Assembly: GCA_964625745.1 (NCBI GenBank)
Contig: CAZVCJ010000060.1
Location: 1 to 22,030, forward strand
Length of the DNA stretch: 22,030 nt
Source: CAZVCJ01 sp964625745
GTDB taxonomy: Bacteria; Chloroflexota; Anaerolineae; VGOG01
Direction of reading: 5' to 3'
The position numbers and the translations under genes are program-made. The notes below the pieces were generated by a model that saw only the letters and a list, made by a program, of their open reading frames with translations, was not told where the DNA came from and made no database searches. This document shows positions 14,415 through 21,976 of the stretch, piece after piece. Positions within the stretch are counted from its first letter, which is position 1. Every line of letters starts with the position of its first letter.

Positions 14415-15878
14415 TCACGACTCCGGTAACGGAGGTAGCTCGTCCATCCCGTACTGCTTCGCAGCTCTGGACATGACGGCCTTCAACTCCTTGCGAACCT
14501 CAGCGGGCACTTCGGGGGGCTGGTACTCGGCGATCAGGGCCTCGGCCTGCTCGCGGGCGCGCTGCACGACGTTCTTGGCCCCGCGATTCTCCCAGATGTT
14601 CTGGGAGGCCCGATCAATGACCGCTGAGGGAATGTACTGCTCCTCTCTGAACCATCTACGAGTGTGCTCCGTGGCCAGGAAGTTGCCGTGGTGTCCCACT
14701 TGTCGCATCAAGGCTGTGGCCAGGCTCTCCTCACGGGCTTCGACTCCGGCCAGTAGACGCCTGACCATGCCGATCACTTCAGCATCAATGACTACCTTCT
14801 CGAAGCTCAACCCGCTCTCGAAGTCGGACATGCCGGCCCCGCAAATCAGGTTGATTCCAGCCAGGGCACCTAGAATCGCTCCCATGGCTGACTCCAGGCC
14901 GGCCTGCGCGTCCACGATCTTGGTGTCACTCAAGCCTACGTAGCCGTGGGTGGGCAGGTTCAGGTATTTGCCTACCTGGGCGTTGGCACAGTTGATCATG
15001 ACGGTTTCGATGGAGCCCATGGGCGTGGTGCCCTCACGCATGTCAAACATGGCTGGCGAGCTACCGTAGACGATGGGCGAACCGGGGTTCACTAACTGGT
15101 GGATGACTACGCCGCTCAGGGATTCGGCGGCGTGTTGCACCACCGTACCTGCGATGGTCACCGGGGCGGTGGCTCCAGACAGGGGCATGGAGATGAGCAC
15201 CGCTGGCAGGCCCCATTTGGCGCAGTCCATGAGGTTCTGGCAGGTGATGTCGCTCCAAAGGAGAGGCGGTGACGGGCAGATGGCCATGGTATTGACGGGC
15301 CTGGCGGCGATGGCCTCCTCGCTGCCGAAATAGGCCGCCAGCAGGTCCTTCATCGGATACCAGCCCTCAATGCTGAAGGCTCCACCACAGAGGGGTTTGG
15401 TGCCATAGAGCAGCATCAGGTAGTAGCGGTAGCTGTCCGAAACCATCCTGGGCACATCGGCGCACAACAGCGAGCCAGCCTGGGCGTCAATCTGGAGCAA
15501 GCCCTCCACCACCTGGATGAAGCGCACTAAATCGTTGGTGACGGGAACGCGATACTCATCGGTGACAGGGTCTATGATCTGCAGAGCGGTAGCGCCGGGG
15601 TAGAAATACGTGTTGTCCTGCCCCAGGCGCAGGCGCAGCTCTCCTTTCAGGTCGTAGATGTCTACGCTGGCTGGGGCGGTTCTCAGGGCCTCGTCAATCA
15701 TATCCTGGGGTATCCTGGCAGTCTTCTTGTCGAAGTCCACTGTGGCCCCGCCCTCGGCCAGGAGTCTCAGAGCAGCCTCACGGTGAACCAGCACACCGGG
15801 GTCCCACAACAGCTCGTAAGCCTCGCCCACGATGCGGTCCACCAGTTCCTGTTCCAGGATTTCCAGCTTGGGTCGCAT
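14415..15878 (-). CDS. MttB-family (trimethylamine methyltransferase-like) protein, non-pyrrolysine, paralog 1
   Basis: This TIM-barrel protein belongs to the MttB superfamily, whose characterised non-pyrrolysine members (MtgB and relatives) move a methyl group from a quaternary amine such as glycine betaine to a corrinoid protein. Family segments are LWDPGVLVHREAALRLLAEGGATVD at the start, CPSPPLLWSDITCQN (201-215), PLSGATAPVTIAGTVVQHAAES (232-253), FDMREGTTPMGS (278-289), GLSDTKIVDAQAG (315-327) and HHGNFLATEHTRRWFREEQY (396-415). The frame is open throughout, so no amber-encoded pyrrolysine is present. At 487 aa it has full family length. The start ATG has GGGAGGT five bases upstream, overlapping the stop of the preceding methyltransferase gene. 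It closely resembles the protein at 18206-19663. It is the last gene of the operon. The substrate is unknown. Confidence 0.87.
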   Translation of the reverse strand: MRPKLEILEQELVDRIVGEAYELLWDPGVLVHREAALRLLAEGGATVDFDKKTARIPQDMIDEALRTAPASVDIYDLKGELRLRLGQDNTYFYPGATALQIIDPVTDEYRVPVTNDLVRFIQVVEGLLQIDAQAGSLLCADVPRMVSDSYRYYLMLLYGTKPLCGGAFSIEGWYPMKDLLAAYFGSEEAIAARPVNTMAICPSPPLLWSDITCQNLMDCAKWGLPAVLISMPLSGATAPVTIAGTVVQHAAESLSGVVIHQLVNPGSPIVYGSSPAMFDMREGTTPMGSIETVMINCANAQVGKYLNLPTHGYVGLSDTKIVDAQAGLESAMGAILGALAGINLICGAGMSDFESGLSFEKVVIDAEVIGMVRRLLAGVEAREESLATALMRQVGHHGNFLATEHTRRWFREEQYIPSAVIDRASQNIWENRGAKNVVQRAREQAEALIAEYQPPEVPAEVRKELKAVMSRAAKQYGMDELPPLPES

Positions 15879-15881
15879 AGC

Positions 15882-16685
15882 TTACCTCCCTGCCCCTTGT
15901 TTCTCCCCATATAGAACCAGGTGTCTTGACATTCCTTTGACAGAAGGCTCTTTGCTCAACCTGAACATCATTTCAGTCACATGACCAAAGAATCTTTCAT
16001 CCCACTTTTTGGACTCTTGAACCTTTGGTGGGATATGCAACACATCCATCCAGCCACAAACAGCGTATATATCGAGAACTCTGATCCCCATTGTCTCCAA
16101 CAACTTTGTTGCTTCTTCTACGCTGACCACCCTGTGTTTTTCATCATCGTCGTAAACGTAGTCCGAGCTCGATTTGATTACTGCCAGAGCCGATGCAGGG
16201 TCTTCTGGAAATAGATCAATGGCTCCCCTGCATCTGTTTGTTAGATAGGTTGAAATTCTTCCACCTTTCTTTGTTACCCGTACAAGCTCTTTTACAGCCT
16301 CGATCCCATCCCCATCCCAGCAGAGTACAAAGTCAAAACTCTCGTCAGCAAAACGAAGTTGGCGGACATCGCACTCTACGACCTCTACTTTGTCCAAGAC
16401 CCCCTCTCTGAGCAATTTCTGCCTTGCCACCTGGAGCATTGCGGGGGAGATATCACATAGGGTAACGGAGTATCCCCTCTTCGCCAAAGGGAGCGTAATC
16501 CTCCCTGTACCACCAGCAGCATCTAGGATCTTAGCGTCTCTGTTTTCGGGGAGATATCCTTTTAACAGCTTCCAATCTACATCATGCTCAACAGCGCCCT
16601 CAAACCGCTCATACCACTCATCGTATCTATCAGCATGCTCGTCCCATCTCTCTCTAACTCTTACAATAGATCTATCTTCTGCCAT
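15882..16685 (-). CDS. class I SAM-dependent methyltransferase
   Basis: This cytoplasmic methyltransferase has a Rossmann fold: motif I ILDAAGGTGRITLPLAKRG (residues 53-71), acidic D78 in LCDIS binding the SAM ribose, a VVECDVRQLRF segment and post-motif DFVLCWDGDGIEAVKELVRV. The N-terminal RERWDEHADRYDEWYERFEG fits small-molecule methyltransferases of this type. The start at ATG 16685 gives 267 aa; an extension to 16835 would overlap the upstream gene and is not family-like. Its ribosome site is weak (AGGAAAGAG). It lies 26 bases after one MttB gene and 3 bases before the next, so it is in the operon. Hand counts of 22-30 G+C per 60 contrast with 36-44 in the flanking MttB genes, which suggests a different origin. 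The methyl acceptor is unknown; an amine related to the MttB substrates is only a guess. Confidence 0.85.
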   Translation of the reverse strand: MAEDRSIVRVRERWDEHADRYDEWYERFEGAVEHDVDWKLLKGYLPENRDAKILDAAGGTGRITLPLAKRGYSVTLCDISPAMLQVARQKLLREGVLDKVEVVECDVRQLRFADESFDFVLCWDGDGIEAVKELVRVTKKGGRISTYLTNRCRGAIDLFPEDPASALAVIKSSSDYVYDDDEKHRVVSVEEATKLLETMGIRVLDIYAVCGWMDVLHIPPKVQESKKWDERFFGHVTEMMFRLSKEPSVKGMSRHLVLYGEKQGAGR

Positions 16686-16711
16686 TTTGAATCTCTTTCC
16701 TCGGTAACATT

Positions 16712-18181
16712 TTAGCCAATTTCGCCTGACGCTTTTCCAGGGCGGCAATGGTTGAACAATTCTTCCTGCAGTTTGGGCTCCAAGGGCTGCGGGCGGTGAT
16801 TGGCCAGGATCCACCTCGCCTTCTCGTGGGCACACTCCCTCGCCCCGCGTCGGCCATCTTTTTCCCAGGCCCTATAGGTACGACGATCCACCAGGCTTGG
16901 CACCCAGCGACCTTTCATGTGTTTCAGGGTGTGTTTCTGGGTCAGGTAGTTTCCTTTCACGCCCACAGACTTGATGGTTTCCAAGGCCAGGGTCTCGTCG
17001 CTCACTTCGATGCCTCGCACTGTGGCCTGGATGACATCGTAGATCTCACAATCCATGAGCAATTGCTCGTAGGAGAGGATGCGGGAGCCATAGAGCAGGC
17101 CGGCACCGGTCAGCATGTCGGCGCCGCTGAGGACGGGCATCAGGCCGGCGAAGGCGTTGTCCAGGGCTGCCTGCCAGTCGGGCTCCTTGGCGCCGGTGGC
17201 GAAGGCGCCCATGGAGAGGGGGATGTGGTAAAAGTCGGCCAGTTGGTTGGTGGCTGCGCCGAAGAGGTAATCCTCCGGCCCGCCGCCGGTGTAGCCCCCT
17301 GTGCGCAGGTCCATGGCCGTCTGAGCGGCGGCGTAGAAAATGGGCGTGCCCGGATAGGCCAGCTCGATGAGGGCGGAGGCAGCGATCACTTCAGCGTTGC
17401 CCACCACCAGGTTGCCGGCCAACGTGGCTGGCCCGGTGGAGCAGCAACTGGCCATAGTCATGAAGCCCACTGGGAGCCCGGCCTGAGCAGCCACCAGAGC
17501 GGCCTCCAGGCTGCCCCCATCTTGACCCAAAGGACTGATGGTGCACTGCATGATGGAGAGGATGGGCCGTTTTCTCAGCCCCTCGCGCCCACCGACGATG
17601 GCGGCAGCCATCTCAATCGCAGCCTGGGCTTCCCTGGCCGTGATGACGCACTCGGTCTGGATGTGCTTGGTGGTATTGCTCCAGGCGGCCTCCAGCTCGT
17701 GCAAAGAGCGCGTTTGCGGGGGACAGTCCTGGGCGGCTACGATGGGCCAGTAGAAGGCGATCTGGGGCAGGTAGTCAGCCACCAGCGCCGACTCGGCCAC
17801 ATCCTGCTTGGTCGAGCGCCTTCGCTCTCCGGTCTCCAGGTCAATGACCTCCACGCCGCAGCCGTCAGTGGACAGGTAGGAGTGCTCGCCATCCAATGGC
17901 AGATCCAGGGCGGGATCGCGGGCGCAGAGCACATACGATGGCGGCGCTTTGGCCAAAGCCTCTTCAATCATCTGGCCGGAGAGGCGGGCGATCTGGCTTT
18001 GTCGGTCCACCATCGCGCCCGCCTCTTCCAGAATATCCAGGGCCTGGTCCGAAGGAAAGCGCACCCCCACTGTCTCGATCACCTCCAGGCTGGCCTGGTG
18101 GATGCGGCGCACATCGTCCTGGCTCAACACCTCCAGACGCAGTCTGGGGCGTTCAACTGCAGATATGGCTCTTCTCATCAT
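16712..18181 (-). CDS. MttB-family (trimethylamine methyltransferase-like) protein, divergent paralog 2
   Basis: This is an MttB-superfamily protein of 489 aa, clearly more distant from the other two than they are from each other. Shared landmarks are SLEVIETVGVRFPSDQALDI near the N-terminus, STGPATLAGNLVVGNAEVIA, YPGTPIFYAAAQTAMDLRTG and the C-terminal GNYLTQKHTLKHMKGRWVPS followed by LVDRRTY. It has GAKEPDWQAALD where the other two have SD(T/A)KIVDAQ. There is no in-frame amber codon. The first part reads ERPRLRLEVLSQDDVRRIHQ. The start at ATG 18181 has a modest AGGA site. It is the second gene of the operon, 24 bases after paralog 3 and 26 before the SAM methyltransferase. It may act on a different methylamine from its paralogs. 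Confidence 0.85.
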   Translation of the reverse strand: MMRRAISAVERPRLRLEVLSQDDVRRIHQASLEVIETVGVRFPSDQALDILEEAGAMVDRQSQIARLSGQMIEEALAKAPPSYVLCARDPALDLPLDGEHSYLSTDGCGVEVIDLETGERRRSTKQDVAESALVADYLPQIAFYWPIVAAQDCPPQTRSLHELEAAWSNTTKHIQTECVITAREAQAAIEMAAAIVGGREGLRKRPILSIMQCTISPLGQDGGSLEAALVAAQAGLPVGFMTMASCCSTGPATLAGNLVVGNAEVIAASALIELAYPGTPIFYAAAQTAMDLRTGGYTGGGPEDYLFGAATNQLADFYHIPLSMGAFATGAKEPDWQAALDNAFAGLMPVLSGADMLTGAGLLYGSRILSYEQLLMDCEIYDVIQATVRGIEVSDETLALETIKSVGVKGNYLTQKHTLKHMKGRWVPSLVDRRTYRAWEKDGRRGARECAHEKARWILANHRPQPLEPKLQEELFNHCRPGKASGEIG

Positions 18182-18205
18182 CCGTTAATCCTGTAAATCC
18201 CTGTT

Positions 18206-19663
18206 CTAAACAGGCGGTAGCTCTGCCAGCCCGCGCTCTTTGGCTGCTCGCAAGGTGATGGCTACCAGCTCCTTCTCCACTTCTTTGGGCAGGGGCTTGG
18301 GCTGGTAGGCGGCCACCAACTGCTCAACTCGTTCGTGCGCTCGCTGCGCTATGTCCTTGGCTCCCTTGGTCTCCCAGGCCTGACGGTAGTCGCGGTCAAT
18401 GACCGGGGAGGGGATGAACAATTCCCGCTTGAACCATCGGCGGGTGTGTTTAGTGGCCAGGAAATTGCCCGCATGGCCGACCTGGCGCATGATGGTGGTG
18501 GCCAATGGATCCTCCGAGGTATCAATCCCCCGCACCAGACGGCGGGCCATGCCGATGAGCTCGTTATCAATCACCAGCTTCTCCAGGCTGAAACAGCTTT
18601 CGAAGTCCATCATGCCGGCACCGGAGACCATGTTCACCCCGGCCAGGGCGGCCATGATGTTGCCGATGCCCGACTCGAAGCCGAGCTGGGCATCCACGAT
18701 CTTGGCGTCGCTCATGCCCATGTAGGCGTGGGTGGGCAATCCCAGGTGCTTGCCTACCTGGACATAAGCGCAATCTATCATCAGGGTCTCAATGGCCCCC
18801 ATGGGGGGTGTTCCGGTGCGCATGTCGAAGGCGGCAGGCGAGCCGCCCCAGACGATGGGAGACCCGGCCCGGGCCAGTTGGTGAATGGTGATGCCGCTCA
18901 GACACTCGGCGGCGTGCTGCACCACCGAGCCGATCAGGGTAGCGGGGCCCGTCGCTCCGGCCAGGGGCATGGAGACCAACTGGGCCGGAATGCCAGCACG
19001 GGCACAGTCAATCATGTTCTGGCAGGTGATTTCGCTCCAGTGTAGTGGAGGTGAGGGACAGACATCGAATACGGCAATGGGCCTGGCGGCCAGGGCTTCT
19101 TCGCTGCCAACGACAGCGACTAGCAGGTCTCTCATGGTGAACCAGGTCTCAACCGCGAAGGCCCCCGTGATCACGGGCTTCTGGGCGTGCCTGAGCACCA
19201 GGTAGAGGCGATAGAGATCGGCCATGCTCTCCGGCACATCCGAACAGACCAGCGCTGTGCTGACTGCGTCCAATTCGGGCAGCATTTCGGCTAACTTGAT
19301 ATAAGCAACGAAGTCGGCGGTGATTGGTCTGCGCGACTGGGTTGCTCCATAATCCAGGATCTCGATGGCTGCCGAGCCTGGGTCGAACTGCACGTCGTCG
19401 TCGCCGTAGTGGACAGTAGGCTTCCCCTCGGAATCGTGGAGGTAGAAAGAGGAGGGGGCCGTTTCCAGGGCCTCATCAACCAGTCTGGCTGGGATGTTGG
19501 CCACTTTGCTGGTGAAATCGACCGTGGCTCCAGCATCGGCGAGGAGCTTCAGGGCCTCGTCGCTGTGGATGCGCACCCCTGGGTCCCACAGCAATTCGTG
19601 GGCTTCTGCCAGGATGCGCTCGACGGTTTCTTGGTCAAGTAGTTCTAATTTGGGTCTGGACAT
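18206..19663 (-). CDS. MttB-family (trimethylamine methyltransferase-like) protein, non-pyrrolysine, paralog 3
   Basis: This is the first gene of the methyltransferase operon, encoding 485 aa. It aligns along its whole length with the protein at 14415-15878: LLWDPGVRIHSDEALKLLAD, CPSPPLHWSEITCQNMIDCA, PLAGATGPATLIGSVVQHAA, AFDMRTGTPPMGAIETLMID, MSDAKIVDAQLGFES and RQVGHAGNFLATKHTRRWFK. The pair therefore arose by duplication, with genes for paralog 2 and the SAM enzyme between them. The frame has no amber codon, so it belongs to the non-pyrrolysine group, whose known members demethylate quaternary amines with a corrinoid partner. No corrinoid protein or reductive activator gene is in the window. 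The start ATG has AGGAGAG about five bases upstream, and the 19720-19748 promoter lies 57 bases before it. Confidence 0.88.
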   Translation of the reverse strand: MSRPKLELLDQETVERILAEAHELLWDPGVRIHSDEALKLLADAGATVDFTSKVANIPARLVDEALETAPSSFYLHDSEGKPTVHYGDDDVQFDPGSAAIEILDYGATQSRRPITADFVAYIKLAEMLPELDAVSTALVCSDVPESMADLYRLYLVLRHAQKPVITGAFAVETWFTMRDLLVAVVGSEEALAARPIAVFDVCPSPPLHWSEITCQNMIDCARAGIPAQLVSMPLAGATGPATLIGSVVQHAAECLSGITIHQLARAGSPIVWGGSPAAFDMRTGTPPMGAIETLMIDCAYVQVGKHLGLPTHAYMGMSDAKIVDAQLGFESGIGNIMAALAGVNMVSGAGMMDFESCFSLEKLVIDNELIGMARRLVRGIDTSEDPLATTIMRQVGHAGNFLATKHTRRWFKRELFIPSPVIDRDYRQAWETKGAKDIAQRAHERVEQLVAAYQPKPLPKEVEKELVAITLRAAKERGLAELPPV

Positions 19664-19719
19664 TCTTCTCTCCTGTGTGAAAGTTTGTATGCTGGGGACG
19701 AATCCCGATGAGCGGCGTA

Positions 19720-19748
19720 ATCATAGCACGTAGCCGGAATTTTGTCAA
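19720..19748 (-). promoter_or_regulatory. sigma-70 promoter of the mttB operon
   Basis: On the minus strand TTGACA (19748-19743, perfect) is followed by a 17-base spacer and TATGAT (19725-19720, 5 of 6). Transcription would start near 19713 and give a leader of about 50 bases ending in the AGGAGAG ribosome site. It lies just downstream of the plsY terminator on the same strand, so the operon appears independently transcribed. Confidence 0.8.
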
Positions 19749-19757
19749 CAGGCCATT

Positions 19758-19796
19758 AAAAAACAGGTGCAACGCACCTCGAAGTGCGTTGCACCT
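19758..19796 (-). terminator. intrinsic terminator of plsY
   Basis: AGGTGCAACGCAC (19765-19777) and GTGCGTTGCACCT (19784-19796) form a perfect 13-bp stem with a six-base loop. On the minus strand the stem is followed by G then TTTTTT (complement of 19758-19763), and it begins 22 bases after the plsY stop. Confidence 0.85.
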
Positions 19797-19817
19797 TAAA
19801 GCTCATTGTGCTATAAT

Positions 19818-20423
19818 CTAGTAGCTTAGACGCCGCTCCGTGCCGGCCAGCAGGTGGACGATGTTGCGTCGAAGGGCCAGGATAACAATGGCGCCCGCTA
19901 GCAGACCATAGAGGACGTGGGGCAGGGGACGGTGAGCGAAGAGGGCCAGGGCGAGGAAGATGGTAGGGGCCAGGATGGCCACCGCCAAGGAGGCCACAGA
20001 GGCATAGCGAGAGATGACCACCACCAGGAGCGCGGCTGCGATGAGAGCCAGGGCCACGGGTAAGGATAGCGTCGAGATCACACCCAGGTTGGTGGCGGTG
20101 CCCGCGCCACCCCGGAAACCCAGGAAAACAGACCAGTTGTGACCCACAACCGCAGCCACTCCTACCAGGACTTCGCCAACTGAGTTGCCCAGGACAGCTC
20201 TGGCGATCAAGACGGCGCTCATGCCCTTTAGAAAATCGCCTACGGTGGTGAGGATGGCTGGCCAAAGGCCGGCAGCACGCCAGACGTTGGTGCCTCCTGA
20301 GCGGCCGCTGCCGTGTTGGCGCACATCCGTGCCCTTCACGAGCTTTACCACCAGGTAGCCAACGGGAATGGAGCCCATCAAATAGCCGAGGGCTATCATG
20401 ACCACGTAACGAAGAATCTCCAC
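19818..20423 (-). CDS. plsY: acyl-phosphate:glycerol-3-phosphate acyltransferase
   Basis: This integral membrane enzyme transfers an acyl group from acyl phosphate to glycerol 3-phosphate, the first step of phospholipid synthesis. Family segments in order are GYLMGSIPVGYLV (residues 13-25), motif 1 DVRQHGSGRSGGTNVWRAAG (33-52), GDFLKG (62-67), motif 2 GHNWSVFLGFRGGAGTATNL (94-113) and the closing RNIVHLLAGTERRL. The length of 201 aa and about five membrane segments are normal. Two positions differ from the usual pattern: motif 1 has GSGR rather than GSGN, and motif 2 has GGAG where GGKG is common. The start is GTG at 20423 with AAGGAG five bases upstream; no ATG fits better. A terminator follows directly, so it seems to be a single-gene unit. 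Confidence 0.88.
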   Translation of the reverse strand: MEILRYVVMIALGYLMGSIPVGYLVVKLVKGTDVRQHGSGRSGGTNVWRAAGLWPAILTTVGDFLKGMSAVLIARAVLGNSVGEVLVGVAAVVGHNWSVFLGFRGGAGTATNLGVISTLSLPVALALIAAALLVVVISRYASVASLAVAILAPTIFLALALFAHRPLPHVLYGLLAGAIVILALRRNIVHLLAGTERRLSY

Positions 20424-20517
20424 GGAAACTCCTTCCCACTCAGATTGATCTATTTTTTATAACACCGAGGTGGCAGTGAAGTTGCGCGCTGTTTGGGTAC
20501 ATTGCGAAAAGGATGGC

Positions 20518-20633
20518 GATTGAAATCGCACCTGTGAGGGCACTCCGTGCCGGGCGACCACCTGCGTGGTCGCGGAATCGTCCACGCAGGTGGACGAGCG
20601 GCGCATTTGTGCCCTCCAGAGGCGGTTTCAACC
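20518..20633. repeat. 116-bp multi-hairpin palindromic repeat
   Basis: The outer arms GATTGAAATCGC (20518-20529) and GCGGTTTCAACC (20622-20633) are imperfectly inverted. Next inside are GAGGGCAC (20536-20543) and GTGCCCTC (20609-20616). The centre has GCGACCAC-CTGC-GTGGTCGC (20554-20573) and CGTCCAC-GCAG-GTGGACG (20579-20596), two tight hairpins whose cores CCACCTGCGTGG and CCACGCAGGTGG are reverse complements of each other and could pair in an alternative fold. It lies between plsY and the panE-like gene. It looks like a dispersed palindromic element. The rest of 20424-20748 holds no convincing gene. Confidence 0.6.
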
Positions 20634-20699
20634 GCTATCTACTGGCGGCGGACAAAGGGTTGCGTCGGGGCGACCGCATCCTGGCCGATGTCCTGGGCG

Positions 20700-20728
20700 T
20701 TGACGCTGGTGATTGGGTATTAGATATT
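20700..20728 (+). promoter_or_regulatory. possible promoter of the panE-like gene
   Basis: TTGACG (20700-20705, 5 of 6) with a 17-base spacer and GATATT (20723-20728, 4 of 6). It would leave a very short leader containing the ribosome site GGGAGGGA at 20737-20744. Confidence 0.35.
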
Positions 20729-20748
20729 GGATGTTGGGAGGGAGAGAC

Positions 20749-21822
20749 GTGCGGGTGTTGATTGTTGGAGCAGGGGCTATTGGGTCGCTGGTGGGGCTTA
20801 TGTTGGCGCGAGCGGGGCATGGAGTTACCCTGGTGGGACGCCAATCTTACGTGGCCGCCGTGCGAGCGCGGGGCCTGGGGCTTGAGGAGGACGGACGGGT
20901 CACACGGACGACGGCGGAAAACGGGAGGAGGACTTCCCGCGCTAACGTGCGCGCGGTAACGAGTGCGCTGGACGTGGCCGACGAGCCATTCGATCTGATT
21001 CTCCTTACCGTGAAAGCTTACGATGCCACTGCGGCCGCGGTCCAGGTCGAGCCTCTAGCCCGGCGCGGCGTTCCCATCCTCGTCCTGCAGAACGGCGTGG
21101 GAGGTGAGGAAACGGTGGCGGAGGTTCTGAGCAAGGCGACGATCCTCTCCGCAGTGATCACCCTGTCAGTGGAGGTGCTGGAGCCGGGGTTGGTGCGCCT
21201 GGCCACCACGCGGGGCGGCATCGGCCTGGCGCCGACCGCGCCTGATCAGTCGGTGTCTGAGCTGGGCGAGGTCTTTCGGGGGGCTGGGTTCAGGACTTCC
21301 GTGTATCGAGGTCACCGGGCGATGAAATGGGCCAAGTTACTCCTTAACATAATCGCCAATGCGTCCCCGGCCATTCTGGGCATGTTCCCCGATCAGGTCT
21401 TCGCCGATCACCGTTTGTTTGCCCTAGAGCAGGCCGCCTTCCGCGAGGCGGTGATGGTGATGCGGGCCCTGGGCCTGCGCCCGGTGTCCCTGCCCGGCTA
21501 CCCCGTGCCCCTCTTCACCTGGGCCATCAGCTCCTTGCCCGCCAAGCTATTGCGCCCCATTCTCCGAAAAGCCGTCGTAGGTGGTCGGGGTGGCAAAATG
21601 CCCTCCTTGCACATAGACCTGTCCAAGGGCAAGGGCAAATCGGAGGTGGAGTACCTGAACGGCGCGGTGGTCAGGTACGCCCAGGAGTTGGGACTGGACG
21701 CACCCGTGAATCGAGCCTTGCACGCAGTGCTGATGGGCATCGTGAAGGGGGAGATTCCCTGGGAGGAGTACCGAGGCCAGCCGGAGCGTCTCTTGAGAGC
21801 TTGTTATCTTGGGGAAAGTTGA
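20749..21822 (+). CDS. ketopantoate reductase family protein (PanE/ApbA)
   Basis: This is an NADPH-dependent 2-dehydropantoate 2-reductase-like enzyme. In the pantothenate pathway it reduces ketopantoate to pantoate in the cytoplasm. The N-terminal Rossmann motif is VLIVGAGAIGSLVG (residues 3-16), followed by VKAYD with K89, LQNGVGGEE (N115), KWAKLLLNIIAN with the conserved Lys and N200, and the C-terminal SLHIDLSKGKGKSEVEYLNG, which holds the family Ser and Glu. The GTG start at 20749 with GGGAGGGA upstream gives 357 aa; a longer form from 20713 adds residues encoded by an AT-rich repeat-like stretch. It is longer than E. coli PanE (about 300 aa), with an insertion near residues 49-69 and a longer helical region around 240-270. 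No other pantothenate genes are nearby, so the true substrate may be another 2-keto acid. Confidence 0.8.
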   Translation: MRVLIVGAGAIGSLVGLMLARAGHGVTLVGRQSYVAAVRARGLGLEEDGRVTRTTAENGRRTSRANVRAVTSALDVADEPFDLILLTVKAYDATAAAVQVEPLARRGVPILVLQNGVGGEETVAEVLSKATILSAVITLSVEVLEPGLVRLATTRGGIGLAPTAPDQSVSELGEVFRGAGFRTSVYRGHRAMKWAKLLLNIIANASPAILGMFPDQVFADHRLFALEQAAFREAVMVMRALGLRPVSLPGYPVPLFTWAISSLPAKLLRPILRKAVVGGRGGKMPSLHIDLSKGKGKSEVEYLNGAVVRYAQELGLDAPVNRALHAVLMGIVKGEIPWEEYRGQPERLLRACYLGES

Positions 21823-21828
21823 TATAAT
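21801..21828 (+). promoter_or_regulatory. possible promoter of the right-edge gene, upstream site
   Basis: TTGTTA (21801-21806, 4 of 6), a 16-base spacer and a perfect TATAAT (21823-21828). It overlaps the last codons and stop of the panE-like gene. Confidence 0.4.
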
Positions 21829-21861
21829 CGTGTAGGGCGGGGACAGAAGCCGACAGGGGGC

Positions 21862-21890
21862 TTGCAGGCTTGGTGAAGCTATGGTATACT
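21862..21890 (+). promoter_or_regulatory. possible promoter of the right-edge gene, downstream site
   Basis: TTGCAG (21862-21867, 3 of 6), a 17-base spacer and TATACT (21885-21890, 5 of 6). It is an alternative or addition to the site at 21801. The intergenic stretch 21823-21976 holds no other feature I can support. Confidence 0.3.
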
Positions 21891-21976
21891 TACGGAGCGT
21901 AGGAGATATGGATGAATGGAGTAACAGTGTTTCCATAATTTACTGAACTGACCGAGTAGGAGCAGGAGGATTCTAA

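Noticed and set aside
16748..18196. A 482-codon plus-strand frame opposite the divergent MttB gene
   Set aside because: It is rich in Gly, His and Gln with no recognisable motif and mirrors a clear MttB protein; long antisense frames are common in GC-rich genes.
19789..19817. Plus-strand promoter with TATAAT at 19812
   Set aside because: The upstream hexamer TTGCAC is poor, it lies within the plsY terminator region, and no plus-strand gene follows.
19756..20439. A 227-codon minus-strand frame overlapping plsY
   Set aside because: It is a Gly/Pro/Arg-rich shadow of plsY in another frame and runs through the terminator hairpin.
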